From: UBA9619 sp964630665 | GTDB taxonomy: Bacteria > Pseudomonadota > Gammaproteobacteria > Arenicellales > UBA868 | Reading direction: 5' to 3' | Assembly: GCA_964630665.1 (NCBI GenBank) | Contig: CAZVVN010000006.1 | Span: forward strand, 13,407 to 77,406 | DNA length: 64,000 nt | Shown: piece by piece, positions 26,164 through 34,184 of the stretch | Position numbering within the stretch: position 1 is the first letter of the stretch | How the letters are laid out: each line of letters starts with the position of its first letter | Translations under genes and position numbers: made by a program | The notes under the pieces: model-generated | Database searches by the model: none | Told to the model about the DNA's origin: nothing | What the model saw: the letters and a program-made list of their open reading frames with translations, nothing else

Positions 26164-26210
26164 TCAATTTCCTGAAACGCCGGTCACCATAACAGGCGTT
26201 CACTCCTGTT
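26164..26210 (-). promoter_or_regulatory. Leader with small hairpin and 8-codon minigene
   Basis: On the minus strand AACAGG and CCTGTT can pair around an AGGAG. An ATG directly after this hairpin opens an 8-codon frame (MVTGVSGN) that stops four bases before the cysteine-hydrolase ATG. This could couple or attenuate translation. It could equally be chance. Confidence 0.2.
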
Positions 26211-26253
26211 GATCGGAATCGTCATCCACAAAGCCAACGCTGTACACCGGCAG

Positions 26254-26278
26254 TCTGGACAGTGTCCAGATCAGTATA
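26254..26278 (-). promoter_or_regulatory. Perfect palindrome next to a TATACT box: likely operator/promoter of set B operon
   Basis: TCTGGACA-G-TGTCCAGA (26254-26270) is a perfect 8-bp inverted repeat with one central base. On the minus strand a TATACT (26278-26273) precedes it by two bases, so a transcription start would fall inside the palindrome. No good -35 box is visible at the right distance. The site is about 95 bases upstream of the first gene of set B. Confidence 0.45.
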
Positions 26279-26377
26279 CATCACCCCATCCGGCGTCGGC
26301 CGGGTAGCAGGGCTGCGGATCACGTCTTCTACCCCTTTGCAACAATCGCGCACGGCGATATTCAACCGACCTTGGAT

Positions 26378-27358
26378 TTAGCCGTTGATCTGGCTTAACT
26401 TAGGCAGAACCTCCTGTGCAAATCGCTCCATGTGATCGAGGCGCTCCTCGTAAGGACCGACCAGGTCGAGAATAATATAGCGAACGCCGGCATCATAGAA
26501 CGCCCGCAGATTCTCGGCAATCTGCTCGGCAGTGCCCAATGCGCAGTAGCGCTCGGCGGCCCGCCGGAAGTCCATGTTGTAGCGCACGCTCAGGCTGTGG
26601 CTTGCAACATCCAGAGCCGTTTCGTAATCCGTGTCGAGGCGGGTGTAAAGCAAGTGTGCTGTAGCAAAGTACGGGCTGGTACGGCCCTCCTTCCGGTAGG
26701 CGGCTCCTATCGTGTCCAGAGCAGCACGGTACATGGGCGGCGTGACCACGTAGCTCATCCAGCCGTCGGCCATCTGACCCGCGCGGCGCAATGCCGCGTC
26801 AGACCGCCCACCCAGCCAGATCGGCGGACCGCCTGCCTGGCAAGGTGCTGGTTCCATGAGAATATCCTGGAAACTGAAATGCTGGCCCGAATGACTGACC
26901 CGCTGTCCGCTCCACAATTTTCGGATGACCTCGATGGATTCGCTCAGCCGGCTGCCGCGTTCATCACGGGGCGTCCCGGCGACATTGAAATCGCTGTCGA
27001 ACTCTCCTCCCACACCCATGCCAAAAATCAGCCGCCCGTCGGACAACAGATCGAGGGTCGCGATCTGTTTTGCGGTCGGGCCAGGATGGCGCAGTGGCTG
27101 CAGGAACACCGCCGTGCCGATCTTCAGCCGGGTACTGAAGACAGCGGCCTGAGCCAGCTGAACGACTGGATCGAGTATCGGAATTGCAAATGCCAGGTGG
27201 TCACCCACCCAGATGGAATCGAAGCCCAGCTGCTCAACCCGCTCCACTACGTCACGCCCGTCCTGCTGGTTCGGTACCCAGGGTGTGTCAACGGGCTCGG
27301 TCCGTCTGTAGATGGTTTGAATTCCGAACGTCAGACCTTCGGCGAGTGGCAGCGTCAT
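26378..27358 (-). CDS. Luciferase-like (LLM-class) flavin-dependent oxidoreductase
   Basis: This 326-residue protein has the bacterial-luciferase TIM-barrel pattern: VEQLGFDSIWVGDHLAF, IGTAVFLQPLRHP, ATLDLLSDGRLIFGMGVGGE and PPIWLGGRSDAALRRA. Such enzymes use FMNH2 or F420H2 for oxidations of small organics or for monooxygenation. The choice of cofactor cannot be read from the sequence. It has its own gap on both sides (about 180 bases upstream, 218 downstream) and is divergent from the amidase gene at 27540. Confidence 0.9.
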   Translation of the reverse strand: MTLPLAEGLTFGIQTIYRRTEPVDTPWVPNQQDGRDVVERVEQLGFDSIWVGDHLAFAIPILDPVVQLAQAAVFSTRLKIGTAVFLQPLRHPGPTAKQIATLDLLSDGRLIFGMGVGGEFDSDFNVAGTPRDERGSRLSESIEVIRKLWSGQRVSHSGQHFSFQDILMEPAPCQAGGPPIWLGGRSDAALRRAGQMADGWMSYVVTPPMYRAALDTIGAAYRKEGRTSPYFATAHLLYTRLDTDYETALDVASHSLSVRYNMDFRRAAERYCALGTAEQIAENLRAFYDAGVRYIILDLVGPYEERLDHMERFAQEVLPKLSQING

Positions 27359-27539
27359 ACCAGATCATCCCGAGTATGTGATACCAGGTGTATCTTAACA
27401 AAACACCCGTCATTACCTGGAGTGGCATTCACTATTCAGGAAGCAATTGTTCAATCTCCTTACTGCTCCTCTGGCCTGCCTAGGCTCGGTGGATAGCTTG
27501 ACACCGCAGCAGCTGCCCTGCGAGGCTTGCGCTGCACCC

Positions 27540-28760
27540 ATGAACGCCTACGATGACATGACAGCGCGACAACTGCATCTGGAAGACCCCCGTCAGGCGA
27601 TGGTCAAGGGACCGGAGATCCGTATCAGCGGGCAGCCAGAAGGTCTCCTCGCTGGCCGGCGCTTCGTGGTCAAGGACCTTTTCGATGTCGCCGGTATCCC
27701 TACAGCTGCGGGCAGCCCCGACTGGAACCGGGGACAACCGAACCCTGGCCGTCACGCGGCAGCAGTTGAGACGCTTCTCGACGCCGGCGCACAGCTGATC
27801 GGCAAAACTATCACCGACGAGATCTCTCTGGGGATCCTTGGAGAGAACGTCTTTGACGGTACGCCGCAGAACCCGGCTTGTCCGGGCCGGGTGCCTGGTG
27901 GCTCATCGGCCGGCTCCGCTGCTGCAGTGGCGGGGAATTATTGTGACTTTGCCCTTGGAAGCGACACCGGCGGCTCGGTGCGCGTACCTGCGAGCTTCTG
28001 CGGCATATACGGAATGCGGCCGACCCACGGGCGAGTGGCCGTCGACGGCATGCTGCCCCAAGCACCCTCCTCCGATACGGTCGGCTGGTTCGCCAGAGAA
28101 GCCCGCGTCCTGAGCGAGGTCGGCAGGGTATTGCTGAATGAAAACATTCCGGACAGTCCACCGAGCACGCTGCTCATCGCGCGCGATGCGTTCTCTTTTG
28201 CCGATCAGTCCGCCCAGATCGACCTGCAACCTTTACTCGATCGGCTCAGCTCGTTGTTCGACGATGTCAATGAGGTCAACATGGCGGTCGAAGGCCTGGT
28301 ATGCTGGTCCAGGGCACAACGCACGATCCAGCCGGTAGAAGGCTGGCAGAGCTTTGCAGGCTGGATCGATACGCATAACCCCCGCCTGTCGTACACGGTC
28401 GCCCGAAACCTCTTTCTCGCCTCGCAGACATCACAGGACGATCTGAGCTGGGCGAGGCTGATCCGCAGGCAAGCCAAAGCAAGGATGAAAACTCTTCTCC
28501 AACCGGGAACCATACTGTGCCTGCCAACTACACCGTTCTGTGCACCGCCGACCGGGCTGCCGGTGCAGCAGACCGATGAACTGCGGATGCGGATCTCGGT
28601 GCTCTGCTGTCACGGCGGCCTGACCGGTGTTCCCCAGGTCTCCATTCCAGGGACCACAACAGGCCCAGACCAGGCCCCCGTTGGCCTGTCAGTCGTTGCC
28701 GGTCACAATCGGGATACCGAACTGCTTGCTGTTGCGGCGGCACTGGAGGCCACCTCATGA
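27540..28760 (+). CDS. AtzE/HpxY-type amidase
   Basis: I start at ATG 27540 (406 residues), because the amidase pattern begins near it; the frame extends upstream to a TTG at 27447. The catalytic residues are Lys45 in RRFVVKDLFDVAG, the cis-serine in GGSSAGSA (about 122) and the nucleophile serine in GSDTGGSVRVPAS (Ser146). The next gene overlaps it by four bases and encodes a DUF3225/HpxZ-like protein. That pairing is known from oxalurate (hpx) and cyanurate/biuret (atz) clusters, where AtzE acts on 1-carboxybiuret-type compounds. A carbamoyl- or carboxy-urea-type substrate is therefore likely, by context. A small AtzG/HpxX-like subunit was not found. Confidence 0.85.
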   Translation: MNAYDDMTARQLHLEDPRQAMVKGPEIRISGQPEGLLAGRRFVVKDLFDVAGIPTAAGSPDWNRGQPNPGRHAAAVETLLDAGAQLIGKTITDEISLGILGENVFDGTPQNPACPGRVPGGSSAGSAAAVAGNYCDFALGSDTGGSVRVPASFCGIYGMRPTHGRVAVDGMLPQAPSSDTVGWFAREARVLSEVGRVLLNENIPDSPPSTLLIARDAFSFADQSAQIDLQPLLDRLSSLFDDVNEVNMAVEGLVCWSRAQRTIQPVEGWQSFAGWIDTHNPRLSYTVARNLFLASQTSQDDLSWARLIRRQAKARMKTLLQPGTILCLPTTPFCAPPTGLPVQQTDELRMRISVLCCHGGLTGVPQVSIPGTTTGPDQAPVGLSVVAGHNRDTELLAVAAALEATS

Positions 28761-29164
28761 CCGAATCACCGGAAATCAATCGAAGGGACGTGGTGGAAGA
28801 GATCCGCGAATTGTTCGAACGCTATGAGTCTGCTCTGATCAGCAAAGATGTCGAAGTCCTGGATAGCTCGTTCTGGGACAGTCCACACACGATCCGCTAC
28901 GCCATGCATGAGAACGGTTATGGATTCGACGAGATCCACCAACACCGCGTGTCGCGGAAGAAAGGACCGGGGATCAAGGAACGAAGACGACGCCTCGAGA
29001 TCCTGACGTTGGGTGATTCGTTGGCGACCGTCAACCTCGAGTTTCAGGTCAGAGGATCCGAGGACATCGGTCGTCAGAGCCAGACCTGGGTCCGGTTTCC
29101 CGAACTTGGTTGGAAAGTGGTGTCGGCCCACGTCTCAATCATGGATCAAGAACCGCGCTGGTGA
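28757..29164 (+). CDS. HpxZ/AtzH-like protein (DUF3225, SnoaL/NTF2 fold)
   Basis: This 135-residue protein overlaps the amidase by ATGA. The pattern ELFERYESALISKDVEVLD, FWDSPHTIRYAMHENGYGFDEI and GRQSQTWVRFPELGWKVVSAHVSIM is that of the HpxZ/AtzH group with an NTF2-like alpha+beta barrel. In oxalurate and cyanurate clusters these proteins accompany an AtzE-like amidase, and AtzH has been given a urea-derivative hydrolase role. Here the two are translationally coupled and probably work on the same ureide. Confidence 0.85.
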   Translation: MTESPEINRRDVVEEIRELFERYESALISKDVEVLDSSFWDSPHTIRYAMHENGYGFDEIHQHRVSRKKGPGIKERRRRLEILTLGDSLATVNLEFQVRGSEDIGRQSQTWVRFPELGWKVVSAHVSIMDQEPRW

Positions 29165-29213
29165 GCCGGCTGCTTGCTAGGCCCGACTACAGACGAACCC
29201 AGGAACTCTCCGT

Positions 29214-29918
29214 ATGAAAGACCATGACTTGACTTGGAAAGCAGCGGCCAGCGTGTCCGCCGCCATTACCACACGACACTCGATCCGCCGCTTCTTATCT
29301 ACTCCTGTCAGCCGTACCCAGGTGGAACAGATCCTGGCGCTCGCCTGCCGCTCCCCCAGTGGCACCAACATGCAGCCCTGGCACGTTTGGGTACTCGCCG
29401 GCGAGCGAAAACGTGCCCTGTCGTCGGCACTGAGCGTCGCCCACGACCAGGACCCTTCTACCTGGCAACCGGAGCACCGCTACTACCCGAAGGAATTCAA
29501 GGAACCTTATCGGTCCCGCAGAAGAAAGGTCGGCTGGGATCTCTACGGCCTGCTCAAGATTGAACGCGGAGAGAAAGACAAAATGCACCGCCAGCACGGG
29601 CGAAATTTCCTTTTCTTTGATGCTCCTGTGGGACTGATCTTCGCCATCGATCGGGACCTGGAAATCGGCAGCTGGCTGGACTACGGCATGTTTATTCAGA
29701 ACGTGATGCTGGCAGCGCGAGAGATCGGGCTTCACACCTGCCCGCAGGTCGCTTTTACTGGTCATCACAAGGTCATCCGTGAGCATCTGGATATTCCGGA
29801 GACCCAGGTGCTGGTGTGCGGTATGTCGCTCGGCTATGCTGACCCGGACGCGATCGAGAACAGTCTGATCACGGAACGCGAGCCAGTTGACAACTTCGCC
29901 CGGTTTCTCGATCTTTAG
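29214..29918 (+). CDS. Nitroreductase-family flavoprotein
   Basis: This 234-residue protein has RHSIRRFLSTPVSR and CRSPSGTNMQPWHVWVL, the FMN-binding start of the nitroreductase fold. YGMFIQNVMLAAREIGLHTCPQ in the middle and VLVCGMSLGYADPD near the end also fit. It would use NAD(P)H to reduce nitro compounds, quinones or enones, or could catalyse dehalogenation-type chemistry. It follows the HpxZ-like gene by 49 bases and precedes a cupin by 30, so the four genes may form one operon. Confidence 0.9.
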   Translation: MKDHDLTWKAAASVSAAITTRHSIRRFLSTPVSRTQVEQILALACRSPSGTNMQPWHVWVLAGERKRALSSALSVAHDQDPSTWQPEHRYYPKEFKEPYRSRRRKVGWDLYGLLKIERGEKDKMHRQHGRNFLFFDAPVGLIFAIDRDLEIGSWLDYGMFIQNVMLAAREIGLHTCPQVAFTGHHKVIREHLDIPETQVLVCGMSLGYADPDAIENSLITEREPVDNFARFLDL

Positions 29919-29948
29919 CCCCATGAACGCGAAAAACAGGACACAGCG

Positions 29949-30239
29949 ATGACCCAGGCAAGACCCCGCGCAACACCCACGGTCCAAATCGAAAACGACT
30001 GGATGATCGTAACGGAGTGGCGCTTTCCGCCCCACGGTGAGACCGGCTGGCACGTCCATCAGTACGATTACGTGGTGGTCCCGCTGGTCACCGGGCAGTT
30101 ACTGCTGGAGACGCCTGACGGCGAAGGGACCGCCGAACTCGTTACCGGGCAATCCTATACCCGAAATGCCGGCATCGAACACAACGTGATCAACAACAAC
30201 GACTACGAATTTGTCTTCATCGAGGTCGAGCGTAAATAG
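29949..30239 (+). CDS. Small single-domain cupin
   Basis: This 96-residue beta-barrel protein has the cupin metal motif G(X)5HXH in GETGWHVHQYDYVVVPL and a second histidine in NAGIEHNVIN. AGGA lies seven bases before the ATG. Proteins of this size often bind a divalent metal and act as isomerases, dioxygenases or sensors, and no specific substrate is evident. It lies between nitroreductase and a flavin-binding protein, in the same direction. Confidence 0.82.
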   Translation: MTQARPRATPTVQIENDWMIVTEWRFPPHGETGWHVHQYDYVVVPLVTGQLLLETPDGEGTAELVTGQSYTRNAGIEHNVINNNDYEFVFIEVERK

Positions 30240-30279
30240 CCTGACTCACGGCCTTACCAACCTTTCGAGATTGAGCGCA

Positions 30280-30927
30280 ATGAAACCTGATCCGAACAGT
30301 GTACACACCAAATTCAGTACTCTTCGTGACATGATGGGCGACCCATCGGAACTGGCTGTTCGCAAGAGCATCACCAGACTCGACAAACACTGCCGCGAAT
30401 TCATCCGTCGTTCACCGTTCGTGTGTATCGGCACCTCCAACGGCAAGGGCAAAGCCGACGTCAGTCCCAAGGGTGACCCACCCGGATTTGTTCAGGTACT
30501 GGACGATCAAACGCTGTTCATACCGGACCGACCTGGTAACAACCGGCTCGATTCGATGTCCAACCTGGTCATGAACCCCGCCATTGCATTGTTGTTTCTG
30601 ATTCCGGGATTCAATGAAACCCTGCGGGTCAACGGTCAGGCCGTGATCGTTCAAGACGATACCCTTAACCAACAATCGTCGATCAACGGCAGAACACCAA
30701 AAGTCGGTATCCAGGTGTCGGTAGAGACTGCTTTCCTGCATTGCGCAAAAGCGTTCAAACGCTCGAAGCTGTGGGAACCGGAAAGCCGGCAGAACCGAAA
30801 GGAAATGCCCTCGCTTGGACAGATCATCATCGAACAGGCGACACCTGCAGGACAAAGCGTCGAACAGGACGAAGTGGTGCGCGCCGAACTGGCCATAGAG
30901 AAAAGCAGCAGGACACGCCTTTACTAG
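30280..30927 (+). CDS. Pyridoxamine-phosphate-oxidase-like FMN-binding protein
   Basis: I start at ATG 30280 (215 residues); the longer frame overlaps the cupin. The split-barrel flavin-binding pattern is seen in FIRRSPFVCIGTSNGKGKADVSPKGD, LFIPDRPGNNRLDS and IALLFLIPGFNETLRVNG. It resembles the MSMEG_1061-type subgroup of the PNPOx-like superfamily, whose members are mostly uncharacterised FMN or F420 oxidoreductases. A luciferase-like protein and a nitroreductase nearby make a flavin-linked function plausible. Confidence 0.84.
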   Translation: MKPDPNSVHTKFSTLRDMMGDPSELAVRKSITRLDKHCREFIRRSPFVCIGTSNGKGKADVSPKGDPPGFVQVLDDQTLFIPDRPGNNRLDSMSNLVMNPAIALLFLIPGFNETLRVNGQAVIVQDDTLNQQSSINGRTPKVGIQVSVETAFLHCAKAFKRSKLWEPESRQNRKEMPSLGQIIIEQATPAGQSVEQDEVVRAELAIEKSSRTRLY

Positions 30928-30958
30928 CAGCAGGGCGAACCGACTGCCAGCACGCCAC

Positions 30959-31405
30959 TCAGGTCATTTCTTCCAGTGACCTGATGCTGTTGGTCAGTCT
31001 GGCCGGAAAATCACTTTTTTTCTGGCTCTTATAGTCGAATCCGACAATCTCCGACCTGCCGTGGGCGGCGACCTTCTGGTGATTGATACTGAAGACGACA
31101 TGCTGCATCACGAAGTAATCTGACCCCAAGTCTATTACTTTACCCCCGACCAGAATTCGGTCAGGAGCCGTCAGGGGCAAGCGGAAATTACATTCTACAG
31201 ATTTGAGTATGCCACTCCTGCCCGAGGTCTCCCCTGACTCACGAAGCTGGATCTGGTCGAAGTATGCAAACCGGGAAGTCTCCATCCAGCGGATGTATGC
31301 GGTGTTGTTGACATGCCGCATGGAATCCATTTCACCCCAGACGACAGGGAGTTCGATGACAACCGGAAAAGCGTCGTAGACCGCTTGATCAGAGTACAGT
31401 TTCAT
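30959..31405 (-). CDS. Hotdog-fold acyl-CoA thioesterase (4HBT type)
   Basis: This 148-residue protein has WGEMDSMRHVNNTAYIRWMETSR, which matches the 4-hydroxybenzoyl-CoA thioesterase active-site loop (W-x-D-x-D/M-x-x-x-H-V-N-N). The aspartate is the likely base. It would hydrolyse a small acyl-CoA in the cytoplasm. It follows the Gfo/Idh/MocA gene by three bases and is convergent with the flavin-binding protein gene. Confidence 0.85.
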   Translation of the reverse strand: MKLYSDQAVYDAFPVVIELPVVWGEMDSMRHVNNTAYIRWMETSRFAYFDQIQLRESGETSGRSGILKSVECNFRLPLTAPDRILVGGKVIDLGSDYFVMQHVVFSINHQKVAAHGRSEIVGFDYKSQKKSDFPARLTNSIRSLEEMT

Positions 31406-31408
31406 GGA

Positions 31409-32368
31409 TTATTGGCAGATCCGGCAGAGTAGTTCGACGTTCCGCAGGCCTTCTTCGCCGGAGACTTCAGGATCGCGACCTTCCCGAATCGAGGTAACGA
31501 AGTCGGCAATCTCGCCGGCATAAGGATTCACCTCGGTAAATCCGATCTCTCCTTCGTGGGTGTCGATGCGCCCGCCACCCCCGCGACCGAGTGTCTGGTC
31601 ACAGTAAGCGTATCCCTTGCTGCCACAGATCTCTCCCCGGTTCGGCGCTGCGAAAAGCGCTGATGAGACAAACTGCGCGACAGCTCCGGACTCGAACTGC
31701 AAACCGACCGCTGCCGACTCGTCGTGCTGGCTGCCCAGTATGTTTCGCGTGATGGTACTGGTGACTTCAACCACTTCGCCACAACCAGGGGTCAGCATCC
31801 AGCGAAGCCAGTCGAGGCTGTGGGTTCCGACACCGGCAAGACTCCACCAACGTCCGACCTCATCGTGAGCCCGCCAGTTGCCGAAATCCGGCGCCTGGAA
31901 GGTCCACTGAGCCCGTGCATAGCGAATCTCTCCGAAGTCCCCCCGGTGAACCCGTTCGGCCAGCGCCCGGTGCCCCTGGTGCCAACGCATGTGGTAAGCC
32001 ACGCCGAGGCGCACATCGGCACTTCGACAAGCTGCGACTATCGCCTCGGCATCCGCAACCGTGGTCGCCATGGGTTTCTCGACCAGCACGTGCTTCCCTG
32101 CGGCAGCAGCTGCGATGGCCTGTTCGGCGTGGAGCTTGTCCGGTGTTGCGATCACCACCGCATCAAGATCAGGGTCGGCCAGGAAGGCCCTCAGATCATC
32201 GAACCCAGGCATTGGCGCCTGGGCGCTGTTCTGCCGGGCAAACTCAGTGGCCCGGTTTTTCTCTCGACTCAGGACACTCCAGAGCACCGCGTCTTCAACT
32301 TCGGCAATCGCGGGCGTCAACGCATCACGACTGATGTTTCCGGTACCGATCATTCCCAGACGAAGCAT
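31409..32368 (-). CDS. Gfo/Idh/MocA-family NAD(P)-dependent oxidoreductase
   Basis: I start at ATG 32368 (319 residues), which follows AGGGGGAAAAGG; the frame opens 48 bases upstream without support. The N-terminus LRLGMIGTGNISRD is the Rossmann dinucleotide loop. LVEKPMATTVADAEAIV carries the family's EKP motif, and a catalytic lysine/histidine region follows in a mixed alpha/beta C-terminal domain. Substrates of this family are sugars, inositols and related polyols. The thioesterase gene begins three bases after this gene, so they are co-transcribed. Confidence 0.9.
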   Translation of the reverse strand: MLRLGMIGTGNISRDALTPAIAEVEDAVLWSVLSREKNRATEFARQNSAQAPMPGFDDLRAFLADPDLDAVVIATPDKLHAEQAIAAAAAGKHVLVEKPMATTVADAEAIVAACRSADVRLGVAYHMRWHQGHRALAERVHRGDFGEIRYARAQWTFQAPDFGNWRAHDEVGRWWSLAGVGTHSLDWLRWMLTPGCGEVVEVTSTITRNILGSQHDESAAVGLQFESGAVAQFVSSALFAAPNRGEICGSKGYAYCDQTLGRGGGGRIDTHEGEIGFTEVNPYAGEIADFVTSIREGRDPEVSGEEGLRNVELLCRICQ

Positions 32369-32521
32369 GCCTTTTCCCCCTGACCAAAAGCACGATTCTA
32401 CAATTCGCAATCTCATTTACAATACAAATTCGTATCGCCCGGAAAAGCGAAGCCGCTGGCCCATACACCGCCGGTCGAACATCGGGAACCGGACTCAGCT
32501 GTCTACAGCCCCAGTGAATAC

Positions 32522-32989
32522 ATGCAAGGCCTGATCCTGCTCGTCTCAGTTACCCTGCTTTATGCGGGTTACAACCTGTTCGTCAAGGTGTCGAGTGGAC
32601 ATGTTGCAGAGAAGGTCACCAGTACCGTGCTCGCGACCATCTGCCTGCAGTTCACCGCCCTGCTGGTCTCGACCCTGTTCGCGATCTACCTGCTCAGAAA
32701 GGGTGGGCAGGTCCTGGCACTCGGCCCGCCCGCCTATGGCTGGGCTGCGGCAGCAGGCCTTTGTATCGGCGCAGCCGAGATCGGGTATTTCTACCTGTTT
32801 GGCAATTTCAGTGCAGGAAAGTCGATCCCTGCAAGCATCGTGATTCCAACAGTCGTCTGCGGCACGGTCATTGTGGCACTGCTGGCGTCACGATTTCTGT
32901 TCAATGAGGCCCTATCCATCGTTCAGATCGGCGGCGTCGTGATCACCATCACGGGCATCGTCATGATCTACGCGGGCAGAACCGCCTGA
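32522..32989 (+). CDS. Half-size DMT/EamA-like membrane protein
   Basis: This 155-residue protein has five hydrophobic helices. It ends with SIVQIGGVVITITGIVMIYAG, a hallmark of EamA and small multidrug resistance-like transporters. PASIVIPTVVCGTVIVALLASRFLFNE also fits a single EamA repeat. As only one repeat is present it should work as a dimer. Cargo is unknown. It is divergent from the Gfo/Idh/MocA gene. Confidence 0.78.
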   Translation: MQGLILLVSVTLLYAGYNLFVKVSSGHVAEKVTSTVLATICLQFTALLVSTLFAIYLLRKGGQVLALGPPAYGWAAAAGLCIGAAEIGYFYLFGNFSAGKSIPASIVIPTVVCGTVIVALLASRFLFNEALSIVQIGGVVITITGIVMIYAGRTA

Positions 32990-33011
32990 CGCTGGGAAAA
33001 TTCCCGCAGCG
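32990..33011 (+). terminator. Possible hairpin after the half-size transporter gene
   Basis: CGCTGGG and CCCGCAGCG can pair around an AATT-rich loop, directly after the stop codon at 32989. There is no T-run, so this is a weak terminator candidate. Confidence 0.25.
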
Positions 33012-33096
33012 ACAAAGGTCCGTTGACTCTACGACAAACCGGACACCGGCTGTCACCACAGAAGATCGCTGTAAAGCCTGGCTTTGTTGCCCGCCG

Positions 33097-33498
33097 CTAG
33101 TCCGGCCCATCGACGGTATGTGTTTTGAAGTCCGCCGGCGCAACGATTTCCAGAACCTCGAAGTCTTCTGACATCTCGATCTCCCGGTGTTTAATCATCG
33201 GGATCTGGTTGATGCAGTCACCTTTGCGGATCGTTCTCACGCCCTGGCCCTCCCATTCAAAAGTCGCCCAGCCGTTCAGGACAAAGGTCATCTGGAAGGT
33301 ACAGTCATGCACGTGCCACTGCTGGACACTGTCCTTTTGCTGCTTGCCGTTGTTTCGGATGACCTGTGCCACATAGTCCCCTTTGGTGCCGCCGTCTATT
33401 CCAAGGTAACGGTAGGATAGAATCTTCCGCAGCCCTTCTTCCCACACCGCGTCCTTGGCTTCGCTGTGCACGTATGTCCAACCTTCTTTTTTGCCCAT
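33097..33498 (-). CDS. Cupin-domain protein
   Basis: I start at ATG 33498 (133 residues), which follows AAGGAG; the longer frame is unsupported. The barrel has WHVHDCTFQMTFVLNGWATFEW and a later KHREIEMSEDFEVLEI, fitting a metal-binding cupin with His-x-His and a downstream histidine. It is distinct from the cupin at 29949. No substrate can be assigned. It stands alone, convergent with the half-size transporter gene. Confidence 0.8.
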   Translation of the reverse strand: MGKKEGWTYVHSEAKDAVWEEGLRKILSYRYLGIDGGTKGDYVAQVIRNNGKQQKDSVQQWHVHDCTFQMTFVLNGWATFEWEGQGVRTIRKGDCINQIPMIKHREIEMSEDFEVLEIVAPADFKTHTVDGPD

Positions 33499-33631
33499 GA
33501 CTGCTCCTTGACTGGTAAGTTGGCGATAGAAGATTGTACCGCGCGCCAGATACACCGGGAAAGAATGTGTCACTCGACCCCGCCTTTGTTACCATAGGCC
33601 GCTACTCAGCCTGACCAGGAGAAACAAAACA

Positions 33632-33901
33632 ATGACCGTTACCGTTATTATTTCTGTGGAGGTGAGCGATTTCGACGAGTGGAAAACCATGTTCAACGAA
33701 ATCGAGAAGCAGCGTGTTGCGGCAGGTATCCATGCTAAGCCTTACCGGAAACCCGGCGACCCGAATGCGGCCTATGTCATTGGCAGCGCGCCTTCCAAAG
33801 AAGCCTTCACAGCATTTATCACTTCCCCGGAACGGATGAAGATTCAGAACAGCGGCATTATCACATCTCAACCGACAATCACATTTCTGGAAGACGGCTA
33901 A
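33632..33901 (+). CDS. Small ferredoxin-fold protein, antibiotic-biosynthesis-monooxygenase-like
   Basis: This 89-residue protein starts after CCAGGAGAAAC. VTVIISVEVSDFDEWKTMFNE, AYVIGSAPSKEAFTAFITSPERM and the closing strand fit the dimeric alpha/beta (ABM) fold. Such proteins include small monooxygenases, isomerases and heme-degrading enzymes, but no active-site pair can be picked out here. It is a single gene between the cupin and a 283-base gap. Confidence 0.7.
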   Translation: MTVTVIISVEVSDFDEWKTMFNEIEKQRVAAGIHAKPYRKPGDPNAAYVIGSAPSKEAFTAFITSPERMKIQNSGIITSQPTITFLEDG

Positions 33902-34184
33902 CTCAAGACTACATTCATATCTCTTAGAACGGGATTAGTATTCGTTTCAGTGCCGCACTCGCAGAAGTAGAGTTTGCTGGGATCGGATGAACACAATGGA
34001 CCTTGCAAATCACTTTTCAATAAGGATCAATCTACCTTATCTCTTTCAAGAAGATCTCCGCTGATCCTATGTAATAATGCTGTATCGTTCTCCATGGCTC
34101 ACGGGTTATTCGACCGTATCGACATAGGCAAAGCTCTTGAATTCACCGTCGACTGCGCTACCATTGCTGCAGAGACAATACGTT
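33902..34184. other. Intergenic region without a convincing gene
   Basis: 283 bases with lower G+C than its neighbours. A 73-codon frame (33974-34195) runs across it but has no ribosome site, odd composition and overlaps the start of the next gene. I see no RNA gene or clear promoter. Confidence 0.5.

Noticed and set aside
26432..27496. 354-codon plus-strand frame
   Set aside because: It is antisense to the luciferase-like gene, which has clear family motifs.
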